A stretch of 64,000 nt of DNA, from the NCBI GenBank assembly GCA_932526585.2, contig OW052242.1, positions 52,322,975 to 52,386,974 of the forward strand. Direction: 5' to 3'. Below are positions 1 to 11,667 of this stretch, piece after piece; positions within the stretch are counted from its first letter, which is position 1, and each line of letters starts with the position of its first letter. The position numbers and the translations under genes were made by a program. Origin of the DNA: Philonthus cognatus. Lineage: Eukaryota; Arthropoda; Insecta; Coleoptera; Staphylinidae. The notes below the pieces were generated by a model. That model was not told the DNA's origin. It ran no database searches and saw nothing but the letters and a program-made list of their open reading frames with translations.

Positions 1-206
1 TAATTTAAACATATCAAAAACATTTATTGTAGAAATCATAAACATTTATTGCAATAAATAAGCAAAATTTACCTACATTAAATGTTCAAAAATTGATCAG
101 TTTTCCTGGATACATAATTTGCAACGAGGGATTATTCTCTCTTATGATGGGTTAATTTCTCACTTAACCCGTGGTGAAACATATTTAATTAATAATATAA
201 TTGTGA

Positions 207-472
207 TTAAAACACTTGTTTTTTTTCAGTGATTTTTATTTTTACTCTAACTAGTTTTGACCATAGGTCATTCTCAAGGAGATATGTAGAACATTTAAAA
301 GCGTACCAACATTTATACAAATATTACAGCTAATTTCAGCCCTTATTACCTAAAATTTGCTGTAATATTTGTATAAATATCGGTACGCTTCTAAATTTTG
401 CACTAATCTCCTTGTTGAAACTAGCTGGAGTAAAAACAAAAATTAGTGAAAGAAACCAAGTGTTTTAATCAA
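207..472. repeat. Penelope-type termini in inverted orientation (small palindrome)
   Basis: The segment opens GATTAAAACACTTG and closes with the complement CAAGTGTTTTAATC; between them lie two inverted copies of a CTAACTAGTTTTGACC / GAAACTAGCTGGAG sequence, meeting in the TACAAATATTACAGC region near 340. The same motif is seen in the hairpin at 63553-63736. The mirror copy is at 3708-3972. It looks like two terminal segments of a Penelope-like or related non-autonomous element joined end to end. Confidence 0.6.
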
Positions 473-657
473 AATTCTATTATTATTCTCTCTTGTACAC
501 GTAATTAATTCACAAATAGTTACAGAAACCACTAACATAACTAAACAATTTTTGACAGATGATTATTTAAATTAATAGTTATTCAATTTTGTTTTATTGA
601 ATTGTACCTGCCACGTGTTTTCAAGTTAAAAATTGTAAACCCACTATTAATTTTGAA

Positions 658-800
658 CAAAGAAAGTCCTGCTTTTATATGAACATTTCTTTATGAAATG
701 TAATCAACTCTTTATTGCCAACGTTTATAAAAAGTCTGATGAATTGCCATGTATATCGAGGCCCCTGCAGCGTGCATATTTTTATTATATAAGGATAATT
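658..800 (+). repeat. Diverged direct repeat, first copy
   Basis: This stretch (AAAGAAAGTCCTGC..., then a run ending in TATTATATAAGG) recurs in diverged form at 4245-4390, just outside the giant palindrome, and in mirror image near 3380-3520. No coding capacity is seen. Confidence 0.5.
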
Positions 801-1070
801 CAAAAAGTAATCACTTTTAACAACTCTCTAAAATAAATATGTCGACACTTGGTAGATCTTTACTACAGTAGAACCTCGCTATACCGGGCCTCGAGATACC
901 GTGATTCGGATATATCGGGGTCATTTTTCAGATCTCTTTTATTTTAAGATGTTAATTTTAACAATTGACTGCGTACCGCCCTGATTAGGTAAAACGTTCC
1001 GGCGTCATTATTGTATTATATAGTATGTCTTGTTATGTAGGTGGCTACTGCACATATGTATATATATATG

Positions 1071-1077
<7 letters not shown>

Positions 1078-1130
<53 letters not shown>
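1078..1130. repeat. (TA)n microsatellite, left arm
   Basis: An almost pure TA run with one GTATGTATA interruption. Its counterpart is at 3058-3106. Open frames read through it are repeats of Tyr-Ile and are not genes. Confidence 0.95.
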
Positions 1131-1133
<3 letters not shown>

Positions 1134-1519
1134 TAGAACCTCGTTATACCGGGATGGCTTTTGGCTATACCTAGCACGATATAAGGAAAACACGGTATAT
1201 CCGAATATATGTAATTTGTATAATAGTCACATACACACACGCGCATACAGAGAGTTTTATATAACACCGAACATTTTCATCCAATACAATTTGACACCTT
1301 TAAATTTGAAGTTATGTGTAAATTAGAAAACGTATATGACTATTAAAAATTGTTGCCAATCAATCGCAATTAATGCCTTAACTTGTACATACAGGGAGTT
1401 TTTCTTTCAAGTATGTCCCAATTACAGCGTATATGCCGCAAATCTTTAGATACTCATTGTTTTTTTTTTTAAGAGTTCAATTTGGAACTTGAAATGAGCG
1501 TGTTCCACTCCAAGACTAA

Positions 1520-1640
1520 GCATGAAGTAAAATTTCGAGTTTAGAAAAGCCTGAAAATTTGGTTTGGTCGCGTAGCGCGAAGCGCGGAGCGGCCAAACCA
1601 AATTTTCAGGCATTTCTAAACTCGAAATTTTACTTCATGC
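1520..1640. repeat. HP palindrome 1 (TTTGG subtype)
   Basis: The stem runs from GCATGAAGTAAAATTTCGAG to its complement and includes the arm CCTGAAAATTTGGTTTGG and a GC-rich turn. Left flank CACTCCAAGACTAAGC; right flank GCCACCGGTACG. It is the first of about 29 copies of this dispersed palindrome in the window. Confidence 0.85.
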
Positions 1641-1725
1641 GCCACCGGTACGAAACACTGACATATTAGGAAGATTAAAACACATCGCCAAACTTTACAT
1701 TGCATCAGTGTTTTGTACCGGTGGC

Positions 1726-1845
1726 GCATGAAGTAAAATTCGAGTTTAGAAAAGCCTGAAAATTTGGTTTGGCCGCTCCGCGCTTCGCGCTACGCGACCA
1801 AACCAAATTTTCAGGCTTTTCTAAACTCGAAATTTTACTTCATGC
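1726..1845. repeat. HP palindrome 2 (TTTGG subtype, reversed)
   Basis: Same stem and arms as HP 1, with the ACCGGTGGC flank now on the left and TTAGCCTGGGAGTGG on the right, so it faces HP 1 across an 85-bp spacer. Confidence 0.85.
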
Positions 1846-1987
1846 TTAGCCTGGGAGTGGAAAACACTCGTTTAAATCTTTAAATTAAATTCTTCTAATA
1901 AACCGAGCATTGGCAAATGTACAACGTATGCTTATGTATACTTAAAAGTAAAATTCTCGTTATGAAAATGTTCGGTGTTACATAAAA

Positions 1988-1989
<2 letters not shown>

Positions 1990-2079
<90 letters not shown>

Positions 2080-2082
2080 TTT

Positions 2083-2118
<36 letters not shown>

Positions 2119-2163
2119 TTTTATGTAACACCGAACATTTTCATAACGAGAATTTATGAGTTT

Positions 2164-2201
<38 letters not shown>

Positions 2202-2204
2202 TTT
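1990..2204. repeat. (TA)n core of the giant palindrome
   Basis: Three TA runs are separated by repeated ATGAGTTTTATGTA blocks. The block GTAACACCGAACATTTTCAT occurs at both outer borders and once inside. This is the symmetry point of the 4.2-kb repeat. Confidence 0.9.
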
Positions 2205-2343
2205 TATGTAACACCGAACATTTTCATAACGAGAATTTTACTTTTAAGTATACATAAGCATACGTTGTACATTTGCCAATGCTCGGTTTATTAGAAGAAT
2301 TTAATTTAAAGATTTAAACGAGTGTTTTCCACTCCCAGGCTAA

Positions 2344-2463
2344 GCATGAAGTAAAATTTCGAGTTTAGAAAAGCCTGAAAATTTGGTTTGGTCGCGTAGC
2401 GCGAAGCGCGGAGCGGCCAAACCAAATTTTCAGGCTTTTCTAAACTCGAATTTTACTTCATGC
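2344..2463. repeat. HP palindrome 3 (mirror of HP 2)
   Basis: Mirror counterpart of HP 2 in the right arm, with the same GC-rich turn and the CACCGGTAC flank to its right. Confidence 0.85.
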
Positions 2464-2548
2464 GCCACCGGTACAAAACACTGATGCAATGTAAAGTTTG
2501 GCGATGTGTTTTAATCTTCCTAATATGTCAGTGTTTCGTACCGGTGGC

Positions 2549-2669
2549 GCATGAAGTAAAATTTCGAGTTTAGAAATGCCTGAAAATTTGGTTTGGCCGC
2601 TCCGCGCTTCGCGCTACGCGACCAAACCAAATTTTCAGGCTTTTCTAAACTCGAAATTTTACTTCATGC
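2549..2669. repeat. HP palindrome 4 (mirror of HP 1)
   Basis: Mirror counterpart of HP 1, flanked by ACCGGTGGC on the left and TTAGTCTTGGAGTGG on the right. Confidence 0.85.
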
Positions 2670-3054
2670 TTAGTCTTGGAGTGGAACACGCTCATTTCAA
2701 GTTCCAAATTGAACTCTTAAAAAAAAAACAATGAGTATCTAAAGATTTGCGGCATATACGCTGTAATTGGGACATACTTGAAAGAAAAACTCCCTGTATG
2801 TACAAGTTAAGGCATTAATTGCGATTGATTGGCAACAATTTTTAATAGTCATATACGTTTTCTAATTTACACATAACTTCAAATTTAAAGGTGTCAAATT
2901 GTATTGGATGAAAATGTTCGGTGTTATATAAAACTCTCTGTATGCGCGTGTGTGTATGTGACTATTATACAAATTACATATATTCGGATATACCGTGTTT
3001 TCCTTATATCGTGCTAGGTATAGCCAAAAGCCATCCCGGTATAACGAGGTTCTA

Positions 3055-3057
<3 letters not shown>

Positions 3058-3106
<49 letters not shown>
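3058..3106. repeat. (TA)n microsatellite, right arm
   Basis: Counterpart of the TA tract at 1078-1130. Confidence 0.95.
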
Positions 3107-3109
<3 letters not shown>

Positions 3110-3707
3110 CATATATATATACATATGTGCAGTAGCCACCTACATAACAAGACATACTATATAATACAATAATGACGCCGGAACGTTTTACCTAATCAGG
3201 GCGGTACGCAGTCAATTGTTAAAATTAACATCTTAAAATAAAAGAGATCTGAAAAATGACCCCGATATATCCGAATCACGGTATCTCGAGGCCCGGTATA
3301 GCGAGGTTCTACTGTAGTAAAGATCTACCAAGTCTCGACATATTTATTTTAGAGAGTTGTTAAAAGTGATTACTTTTTGAATTATCCTTATATAATAAAA
3401 ATATGCACGCTGCAGGGGCCTCGATATACATGGCAATTCATCAGACTTTTTATAAACGTTGCCAATAAAGAGTTGATTACATTTCATAAAGAAATGTTCA
3501 TATAAAAGCAGGACTTTCTTTGTTCAAAATTAATAGTAGGTTTACAATTTTTAACTTGAAAACACGTTTCAGGTACAATTCAATAAAACAAAATTGAATA
3601 ACCATTAATTTAAATAATCATCTGTCAAAAATTGTTTAGTTATGTTAGTGGTTTCTGTAACTATTTGTGAATTAATTACGTGTACAAGAGAGAATAATAA
3701 TAGAATT

Positions 3708-3972
3708 TTGATTAAAACACTTGGTTTCTTTCACTAATTTTTGTTTTTACTCCAGCTAGTTTCAACAAGGAGATTAGTGCAAAATTTAGAAGCGTACCGA
3801 TATTTATACAAATATTACAGCTAATTTTAGGTAATAAGGGCTGAAATTAGCTGTAATATTTTTATAAATGTTGGTACGCTTTTAAATGTTCTACATATCT
3901 CCTTGAGAATGACCTATGGTCAAAACTAGTTAGAGTAAAAATAAAAATCACTGAAAAAAAACAAGTGTTTTA
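3708..3972. repeat. Penelope-type termini, mirror copy
   Basis: Mirror image of 207-472 in the right arm of the giant palindrome, with the same GATTAAAACACTTGG border. Confidence 0.6.
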
Positions 3973-4178
3973 ATCACAATTATATTATTAATTAAATATG
4001 TTTCACCACGGGTTAAGTGAGAAATTAACCCATCATAAGAGAGAATAATCCCTCGTTGCAAATTATGTATCCAGGAAAACTGATCAATTTTTGAACATTT
4101 AATGTAGGTAAATTTTGCTTATTTATTGCAATAAATGTTTATGATTTCTACAATAAATGTTTTTGATATGTTTAAATT

Positions 4179-5316
4179 ATGATTATGGACACTAATAGTT
4201 CATAAAGACAATATTTATATTTAAATTTAAATGCGCTTTAACTTCTAAACAAAGAAAGATAGAACCTGCGTTTATATGAACATTTCTTCATGAAATTAAA
4301 TCTACATTTCATTGCCAAAGTTTTTAAAAAGGCTAATGAATCACCCTGTGTATGTTTTTGTTTATATTGTTTTATTATTAAGAAGGGTAAAGTGTTTTTA
4401 CATGTTACATGGTTGAACATGGTGCTTGGCAGGCCGGTATTTTTTTTTCAGTGTGTTTAATACTATTATTTAGGAATCAAATGTTTCTATTTGTAATACA
4501 AAAAATAATTTTCTTTTTACCTTACTTTGTTTTGCACAGCCGGGAGGGGGGGATAGTAATAATAATTTATTACGGGAAACCATTAAAATTGTAACAAAAT
4601 AGGTACATAGATAATTTATTAAACAATTAACACTTATATATCACACTTTATAACTTATTTTACATTAAATATGTAAAATTTGAAAAGATATGTTTTGTGA
4701 AAAGTGCCTTGGAAACAACAAGTTGACTAACTCATTGATTGGACATTTAAGTTTAAACATAAAACAAATCTTAAAAAAAAAGTTGGTATTTTTGAAATAT
4801 TTCTTTTGAAGGTATGCGGGTTTTCAGGTTTTTCGTTAATTTTCATATTTCAGTTTAAAATTATTTAATATGTTCCTGCTGAAATAAAAAGTTGCACGCA
4901 GTATATTTTTACACATCTCTCAATATAAAAAAGATACAGCCCTGGTTTCTGACGAGTGAGTGTATTTTATGATATACAATCTCCGGGGTGACAAGCCGTG
5001 GCGAATTGCCATGACGGATGGGTGTAAATACCGGAAGAGGGTTAAAATTTTATTTTGCCGAGGATCGTCTCGCATACATCATCCCCCTAAAATGCAAACC
5101 TTGAAGACCTCAGGGCAAGGGCTTTTCACGTAGTTGGTTTGTAGTGTCGACGTCTGACGGTGACGGGCCATTAAACCTCAAGTCGACATTACACTTCTCG
5201 AGGGGTAGATATCAATCATTCCTTATATTAAGGATTTTAATCGGAGGGGTTAGTGTGAGGGTAAATGCACACAAGAAAAATTTTAAATCTGGTGTGAATG
5301 ATGAACATACTTTTTA
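4179..5316. other. No gene recognised; flank of palindrome
   Basis: 4245-4390 is a diverged direct repeat of 658-800. From about 4980 to 5300 the base composition is richer in GC (CTCCGGGGTGACAAGCCGTG at 4980) and a short open frame runs from 5144 to 5410, but I recognise no protein in it. It could be the tail of an old retroelement. The remainder is AT-rich and unremarkable. Confidence 0.4.
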
Positions 5317-6228
5317 CAGGGTGCCCGTATTTCAACAGAATGTATGGGGATCTCAGTTATTTGAGAAGATACGAGTGTCGGTTAAATTGGGGCAAAGTTG
5401 TGTATTTTAGGGCCCAATAATAACCTGAAAACAAATTTAAATTATCTTTTTCGTTTTTGAGATATTGTCAAAAAACGGTTTTTTAAAAATTTTGTTTTTG
5501 TTTTTTTTTTATTCAAAAACTATTGAATCTTGACAATTAAAACTTTGACATTATAGAGGCACTTATAACGAGATATCTGGTAGCACATTTTATTTTAAGA
5601 TAACTATAACATTTACACAGGGACCATAGCCAACTTTTGTTTTTCTTATGGGCACCATTTTGGATTTTCATATTTTTTAGAAAAATATTTTTGTCACACT
5701 AATAGTTTATTGTACATTTTATATGTAAAGTTTTATTCTTTTGTTTTTTTGTAAAGAGTACCTTGGAACCAGTTGAGTACCTCACTCATTTGACAACTCC
5801 TAGGACCCATAATTTGCTTACATGTCACTCCTGAAGACAGACATCCAGCTGATCAATTATTGTACTGATTGAAAATGTATTTGTTTATAAACGAAACACT
5901 GGAGTGACGTTTTGAATCTTAATAAATTGGTTGACTATCTTTAGACTATTATAGGATTTTGCAATAATATATCTTTATTGACCGTGTTTTGACTATTGTG
6001 ACTGTAAGTGGCTTGACTGACTGTCTTTTGATTATGGTAGGATTTTGTCTGATTATATCTCTCTATGGACTGTATTTAGGTAATTGTGATGTTATGATTC
6101 TAAGTCACTTAAATCAGTATATCAAATACGGTCAATATAGTGATTTCATGACACAACACTAATACGATACATATTTTGACAGTTGTAATGTATTTTAAAC
6201 TAATGGGTATCTTCCACTCCCAGACTAA

Positions 6229-6292
6229 GCATGAAGTAAAATTTCGAGTTTAAAAAAGCCCCGCGTAGAAAATTTGTCGAGGGTCGCGCATG
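6229..6292. repeat. HP half-copy 5 (GGGTCGC subtype)
   Basis: Only the left arm is present (GCATGAAGTAAAATTTCGAG then CCCCGCGTAGAAAATTTG); it passes at GGGTCGCGCA straight to a TGCGTATAAACCACTG flank. The second arm is deleted. Confidence 0.75.
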
Positions 6293-6924
6293 CGTATAAA
6301 CCACTGATTTACAGTAAAGTGAAAAATATATAACGCTTAGATGTAATGGTAATTAATATTTATTGAAATGCAGCGAAAAACGCAAGAATTACTTTTCTTG
6401 TGAATAGTTTTGGAATAACAATAATAATAGAAGAATAAATTGAGTTTGTGCAACTTTTCGATACTGTTGATATTTAAGTCATCATATCTGAAACGAAGAA
6501 AGTGCTATGATGTACACATCACTATTTTTTTTACTTTATGTTTTGTGTAATAATTGATACTTATTATTATCATGACAAAGATTGACAGTTATCAGAGCTG
6601 GGATGAATCCTCAAAAACAGGATTCGAATCAGGAATCCGAATCACCTAATATGATTCGAATCACGAATACTCGAATAAAGGATTCGTAAGTGAAAAATAT
6701 GATTCGAATCAAAGATTCGAATCCTCATTTTTGAATCACGGATACAAATCCTTTAAAAATACATTTGAATCTATTATTTGCAACCAGTAATATTTTATTC
6801 CATCAGTTTCTATTAACAAAAATGTACATTTACCGACTAAATATCTGATTATATAATGATTTTAATTAATGATGATATATGTGTTATTGAACTTCATTTT
6901 AAATCTGTGTTTTATACGCGTGGC

Positions 6925-7042
6925 GCATGAAGTAAAATTTCGAGTTTAGAAAAGCCCCGTGAAAATTTGTCTCGGGTCGCTGCGTGACCCGAGACAAATT
7001 TTCTACGCGGGGCTTTTCTAAACTCGAAATTTCACTTCATGC
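6925..7042. repeat. HP palindrome 6 (GGGTCGC subtype)
   Basis: Left flank TATACGCGTGGC; arm CCCCGTGAAAATTTG; turn GGGTCGCTGCGTGACCC; right flank TTAGTCTGGGAGTGG. It pairs with HP 9 in the larger inverted repeat centred near 7612. Confidence 0.85.
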
Positions 7043-7334
7043 TTAGTCTGGGAGTGGACAATACTCGTTCTTAGAAGTTTCAAATCAAAGGATCACTCTA
7101 GATTACTAAGTTTATTAGCATTTTACAAAGGCTACAGCTCGAAGGACTAATCATGGTCTTCGGAGACCGAAGGACTACAAGGAATCTAAGTTTATTTACA
7201 AGAAAACAACGAATATCTTAAGGTTTACAGCATGGATAGGAAAGAAAACATCCAATTTTGAAAAAATATCGAAGTTGGGTTGATTTTCAGTACGTTTTTA
7301 ACTTCACTTTAAATCAGTGTTTTATACGCGTGGC

Positions 7335-7452
7335 GCATGAAGTAAAATTTCGAGTTTAGAAAAGCCCCGTGAAAATTTGTCTCAGGTCGCTGCGCGACCC
7401 TCGACAAATTTTCTACGCGGGGCTTTTCTAAACTCGAAATTTTACTTCATGC
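7335..7452. repeat. HP palindrome 7 (GGGTCGC subtype)
   Basis: Same orientation as HP 6. Turn AGGTCGCTGCGCGACCC. Short frames through it are artefacts of the palindrome. Confidence 0.85.
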
Positions 7453-7769
7453 TTAGTCTGGGAGTGGACCGTCAAGATTTTCTACATGTCGAGATTTTCG
7501 ATATTTCTGAATTTATGTCGATTTATTCACAGTTTGTTATTGTATTAAATGCAACTTTAATATAAAATAAAAACGGGTTTTTTTTAGGAATAGAATATTC
7601 AACCATTAAGAGCCGACCAAATTATAAAGTTAACGCTAAAAGTTAATTTTAGATAAAATTTTGAATCTTTTTCTATGATTTCAATGAATGATTTATTATA
7701 TTACATACGTTGATTTTTTTAAAAAGTTAAATTTAAAATTCAAACGAGTGTTCTCCACTCCCAGACTAA

Positions 7770-7887
7770 GCATGAAGTAAAATTTCGAGTCTAGAAAAGC
7801 CCCGCGTAGAAAATTTGTCGAGGGTCGCGCAGCGACCCGAGACAAATTTTAGCGGGGCTTTTCTAAACTCGAAGTATTACTTCATGC
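7770..7887. repeat. HP palindrome 8 (GGGTCGC subtype)
   Basis: Reversed relative to HP 7. Turn GGGTCGCGCAGCGACCC; right flank GCCACGCGTATAAAACACTG. Confidence 0.85.
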
Positions 7888-8179
7888 GCCACGCGTATAA
7901 AACACTGATTTAAGGTGAAGTTAAAAATGCACTGAAAACCAACCCAACTTCGATATTTTTTCAAAATTGGATGTTTTCTTTCCTATCCATGCTGTAAACC
8001 TTCAGATATTCGTTGTTTTCTTCTAAATAAACTTCGATTCCCTGCAGTCCTTCGGTCTCCGAAGAGCATGGTTGGTCCTTCGAGCTGTAGCCTTTGTAAA
8101 ATGGTGATAAACTTAGTAATCTAGAGTGATCCTTCAATTTGAAACTCCTAAGAACCAGTGTTGTCCACTCCCAGACTAA

Positions 8180-8297
8180 GCATGAAGTAAAATTTCGAGT
8201 TTAGAAAAGCCCCGCGTAGAAAATTTGTCGAGGGTCGCGCAGCGACCCGAGACAAATTTTCACGGGGCTTTTCTAAACTCGAAATTTTACTTCATGC
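8180..8297. repeat. HP palindrome 9 (GGGTCGC subtype)
   Basis: Same orientation as HP 8 and mirror partner of HP 6. Right flank GCCACGCGTATAGAACACTG. Confidence 0.85.
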
Positions 8298-8560
8298 GCC
8301 ACGCGTATAGAACACTGATTTCAAGTGAAGTTAAAAATATACTATTAACGTTGGATATTTTTCATGGTTAAGTAACCAAATATCCATTCACAAATATTTG
8401 AATTATTCGAAAATTTCAATATTTATATTCAAATATGAATAATTTAGTGATTTAAATATTCATATTAGAATATTTAACTATTTGAATTAATCGAATTCGA
8501 ATATCAGCCTGAATAGCGATGATTCGAATTATTTAGGAGGATTTGAATCCGTGTATGAGG

Positions 8561-8690
8561 TTTCGAATGCTTTTATAAGGATTCGATTCCTTTTATAAGG
8601 ATTCGAATCCTTTTATAAGAATTCGAATCCTTTTATAAGGATTCGAATCCTTTTATAAGAATTCGAATCCTTTTATAAGGATTCGAATCA
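8561..8690. repeat. 20-bp tandem repeat, six units
   Basis: Six units of exactly 20 bp of the form ATTCGAATCCTTTTATAAGG follow each other from 8561 to 8680, then a partial unit. Some units read AGAATTCG instead of AGGATTCG. Each junction forms the palindrome GGATTCGAATCC, which is also scattered through both ends of the surrounding hAT-like element. Confidence 0.9.
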
Positions 8691-9376
8691 TCTACGTCTG
8701 GATTTTAATACGAATCCTTTTAAAAAAATGTAACGAATCCGGATCACGAATCCGTTTTCACTAAAGTATTCGAATACCTCTGTTGAATCCTCTAAAAGGA
8801 TTCGAATCCGGGAATCGAATCCTGAATGATTCGAATCCTACCCAGCTCTGACAGTTATTAATTAATTTTGTCTGCTTACACTGATTGATTGCTATCAATA
8901 TTTTATTGATTAATAGATTTGACGTCATTGTTTCACTATAATTTTAAATATCAAATGTAAAATAAATTATAAGTGTGGTACATCACTGAGTTCAGAAAAA
9001 AATATTCATTCAGAAAATATGAAAATCCGAAATGGCGCCTATAAGAAAAACAAAAGTTGGCTATGGTCCCTGGGTAAATGTAATTATAGTAATCTTAAAA
9101 AGAAATATGCTACTAGATTTCTTATTAAATGTGACTCTATAATGTCAAAGTTCTAAATGTCTAGATTGAGTAGTTTTAAAATAAAAAAATAAAAACCATT
9201 TTTCAAAAAATAAACAGTTTTTTGTTGATATCTCGAAAACAAAAGAAGATATTTCAAAATTGTTTTCAGATTATTGTCAGGCCCTAAAATACACAACTTT
9301 GCTCTAATTTAACCGACTCTCTATCTCTTGAAATAACCGAGATTCCCATACATTCTGCCGAAATACGGACACCCTG

Positions 9377-11667
9377 TATATGTATAAGGTTAATGACACT
9401 ATTTTTACGTTACATTGAGTATGTAATTAATTAAGGGAACTGTAAGTATTAAAACGCTTATTGAGAATCAATGTAAGCTGGTAACCCAAATTATAGAAAA
9501 ATCATTTAAAATATCTTATTTCTGTAATATAATTATTTTTAAAACTTTAAAGTTGCGGTTAAAAATTATAAACCTAATCAAAAGAAAATTGAATTTTTTG
9601 TCGATTGTTGTTAAAAATGTATATGGTTAAATTTTAAAACATTGAAGTACCCTTGGTTGAAAATTTAAAAATTCGACTATTTTTATTTCGTATCCAAATA
9701 ACTTAATCGCAAGAACTTTATAGTGCATTTGATAGTACCCTCTATTCCTAAGAGAGTCGCGAAAACTGCTACTCTATATCGTACTTACTTTCCGAGATAT
9801 TTTAAGTTTACGAAACTACCGCAAACACGATATTTATCCATAAATGTCAATTAACTCTAATACGTCAGAATTTAGACCATTTTTTTAAAATAAAATGATA
9901 CGCAGTTTTTATGAGGAATTCAGAAACTAAATAATATACAGGGTGATCTTTTTAAAATAAGCAAGTTGTATTCGTTACTGTCTTTAAGGCATACCCTGTA
10001 TACATAAAATATTTTTAGGATATGCAGCTTTTAAAACCAAGCAACTTTCTTAAAAACACGTTTTTTCTATGGGCATTAATAGGACTATTCGTCCACAAAT
10101 ATTCGGACATTCCACGAATGTTTCATAATTATAGTATATTTTAGAGGAAATGGATTTATAGTCACTTAGTCACGAGACAGTTAAGCGAGTTGAATATTCC
10201 CTAAACAATGTCTGATTTAAAATCGCGAAAAATTGCCCGAATACCCAATGTTTATGCACGAATATGTGGAGCCATGGTTACAAATATTTTTTCATCTAAA
10301 AATAGTATCGTATTTTTACAAAAATCGAGAATTTTTAAAGCAAACGTAAGAATTGTATAAGTGAAAACAATGAAAACAATCCATCCATCATGTCCATCGT
10401 TTGTGCACACTTCACGGACACTCACTCGAAGCTAAATTGGAACGAACGAGTGCTAATTGTAATATTGACGTGTATTCGCGTCACGTGACCCGCTGTTCAT
10501 TTGCACACGTATCCGGCCACCCGAACACGTGTAATATAATTATATATAACCCACTCAATATACCTAATTATATAATATATTATATATATACATTATGTCT
10601 GTTTATATATGTGTGACTTAAAATAACAATAGTCAATCTCCAATATTTTGTTTTATTCACAATACATTGGGCCTACTTCTCCAATATACTGTGATAGCTT
10701 TACAGTACAGTTTTTTTAGAGAAACAAAGACCCATCTGTAAAGTTTTATATAAGTTAACAATACGACAGTACTTTATTAAATTCGCCCCCTTAATGTTCA
10801 GTTAAGGCCCTTACTAGTCTGCCATGAGTCTTAAAAATAGGAGAATTAAATAAAAGGCTCTGTTTCTGTTAGCGATTAATTTTGTTATTATTTTTATATA
10901 TATTTTAGTTAAAATTAGAACCATTTATTGTACTTGTTTTTGTAGAATTTAGGAAAAATAGGTTTATAAACTGAGCTACATATATGATTACAGTTACACA
11001 GTTATTATTCTGAATCACACGTATTATATATAAGCTTAAAGGTAATATAAAGGTTTTCTTATTGAATTCCCTTAGTTTCTTTTAATAATACATTATTTTA
11101 TTTTCAACTAGTTTTGGTTTATTGCTATTTTCAAAAATAATGTACAAAAAAGGTAATAGTCAAATTACAGTACTTAATGACTGTTATGTTAATTCATAAA
11201 ATGACAGCAAAAAGATGGCGATACCCAATTATAAATATCCATTTTTGAACATCAAAGATCCCTGAGAGCAGAAGGAAATCGCCTCTGGGAGACAAGAGAA
11301 TCCGAAACACATTAATATCGTTATGCAGAAACGCAAATGCTCAAATAAATGTATTCCCCGTTTCCATTTGGCCTGTTTAAATATGGATTCCCTCTCTTTG
11401 ATTATTTTTAGAAAACGGCTCTCGCGTAACAACGTTCTCTCATTTATAATGTACATTTGGATTTTTCCTCTTTTTATTTTTAATAATTTCAATTTTGGTA
11501 AGAATACATTTATAATTTTCGAATGTAGTAAAGCAGGAAATCTAGATTTTAGTATGAATTTAAAATACTTTTAGCTGTGAAACATGAAAACGCTTTTTCT
11601 AGTCCTCTTGATTTTATATTCGTAAAGAGAAAAAAAATATGTTCATATATATTTTGAATTATAAATA
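9377..11667. other. AT-rich stretch with a 60-bp MITE and a GC island
   Basis: 9939-9998 is a 60-bp TA-flanked unit opening CAGGGTGATC and closing ATACCCTG. 10380-10540 is richer in GC with GTCACGTGACCC and several ACACGT words. 11090-11145 carries TCAACTAGTTTTGG, reminiscent of Penelope termini. 11220-11500 is GC-richer and seems single-copy. No gene is recognised. Confidence 0.4.

Larger units (their letters stand above)
1392..2796. mobile_element. TA-flanked foldback element containing four HP hairpins
   Basis: The ends read CAGGGAGTTTTTCTTT at 1392 and the complement to 2796, with TA outside. Related elements lie at 18103-18640, 38751-39186 and 39894-40466. Inside are HP hairpins at 1520, 1726, 2344 and 2549 and the (TA)n core. 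The other family members are 430-580 bp, so this copy has gained a longer centre or was duplicated. Confidence 0.6.
1131..3057. mobile_element. pogo/Tigger-like terminal inverted repeats, inner pair
   Basis: A second CAGTAGAACCTCGTTATACC begins at 1131 directly after the TA tract, and its complement ends at 3057 next to the opposite TA tract. The sequence just inside (GGGATGGCTTTTGGCTATAC) differs from that at 865, so this is a second element type. No coding sequence belongs to it. Confidence 0.55.
865..3314. mobile_element. pogo/Tigger-like terminal inverted repeats, outer pair
   Basis: CAGTAGAACCTCGCTATACC at 865 faces right and its complement ends at 3314; each is flanked by TA. CAGTAGAACCTCG resembles known Tigger/pogo termini, and TA is the target duplication of that superfamily. 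No transposase is present. Because the pair sits symmetrically in the giant palindrome, the two ends may instead be one end that was duplicated. Confidence 0.55.
1..4178. repeat. 4.2-kb near-perfect inverted repeat (giant palindrome)
   Basis: The first bases of the window reappear as reverse complement ending at 4178, and pairing positions sum to about 4179 through most of the length, with a (TA)n core near 1990-2204. The arms differ by scattered small changes, for example around 607-625 versus 3555-3575 and 850 versus 3330, so they are not an exact copy. Each arm carries a Penelope-terminal palindrome, two pogo-like ends, one end of a foldback element and two HP hairpins. The left arm is cut by the window edge, so the repeat may extend further. 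It is either an inverted duplication or a chimera from reading or assembling DNA back on itself. Confidence 0.9.
6593..8850. mobile_element. hAT-like non-autonomous element in copy A
   Basis: The termini are CAGAGCTGGGATGAATCC at 6593 and the complement ending CCCAGCTCTG at 8850. ACAGTTAT stands on both sides (6585-6592 and 8851-8858), an exact 8-bp target duplication as made by hAT transposases. Elements B and C are uninterrupted at the equivalent ATTGACAGTTA site. The subterminal regions are rich in GGATTCGAATCC-type palindromes. The inside holds four HP hairpins arranged as a larger inverted repeat centred near 7612. No transposase is encoded. Confidence 0.8.
5317..9376. mobile_element. 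TA-flanked long-TIR element, copy A (with nested hAT)
   Basis: It opens CAGGGTGCCCGTATTTCAAC at 5317 and ends with the complement GGACACCCTG at 9376; TA lies on both sides. Roughly 300-500 bp at each end are inverted copies of each other, including the CCATAGCCAACTTTTG / CAAAAGTTGGCTATGG blocks. Copies B (11668-13117) and C (43321-45467) share ends and interior, including an HP hairpin. No transposase frame exists, so it is non-autonomous. A hAT-like element occupies 6593-8850. The superfamily is probably Tc1/mariner because of the TA target, but this is inference. Confidence 0.7.

Noticed and set aside
1008..3172. Several open frames of 60-98 residues, rich in Tyr-Ile
   Set aside because: They are translations of (TA)n tracts and appear on both strands; no protein is likely.
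8561..8690. Regular 20-bp array as a CRISPR
   Set aside because: Units follow each other without unique spacers, and the window is eukaryotic.
6593..8850. GATTCGAATCC words as T-arm remnants of tRNA or SINE
   Set aside because: They are palindromic words repeated in tandem, without A- and B-box order or an RNA-like fold.
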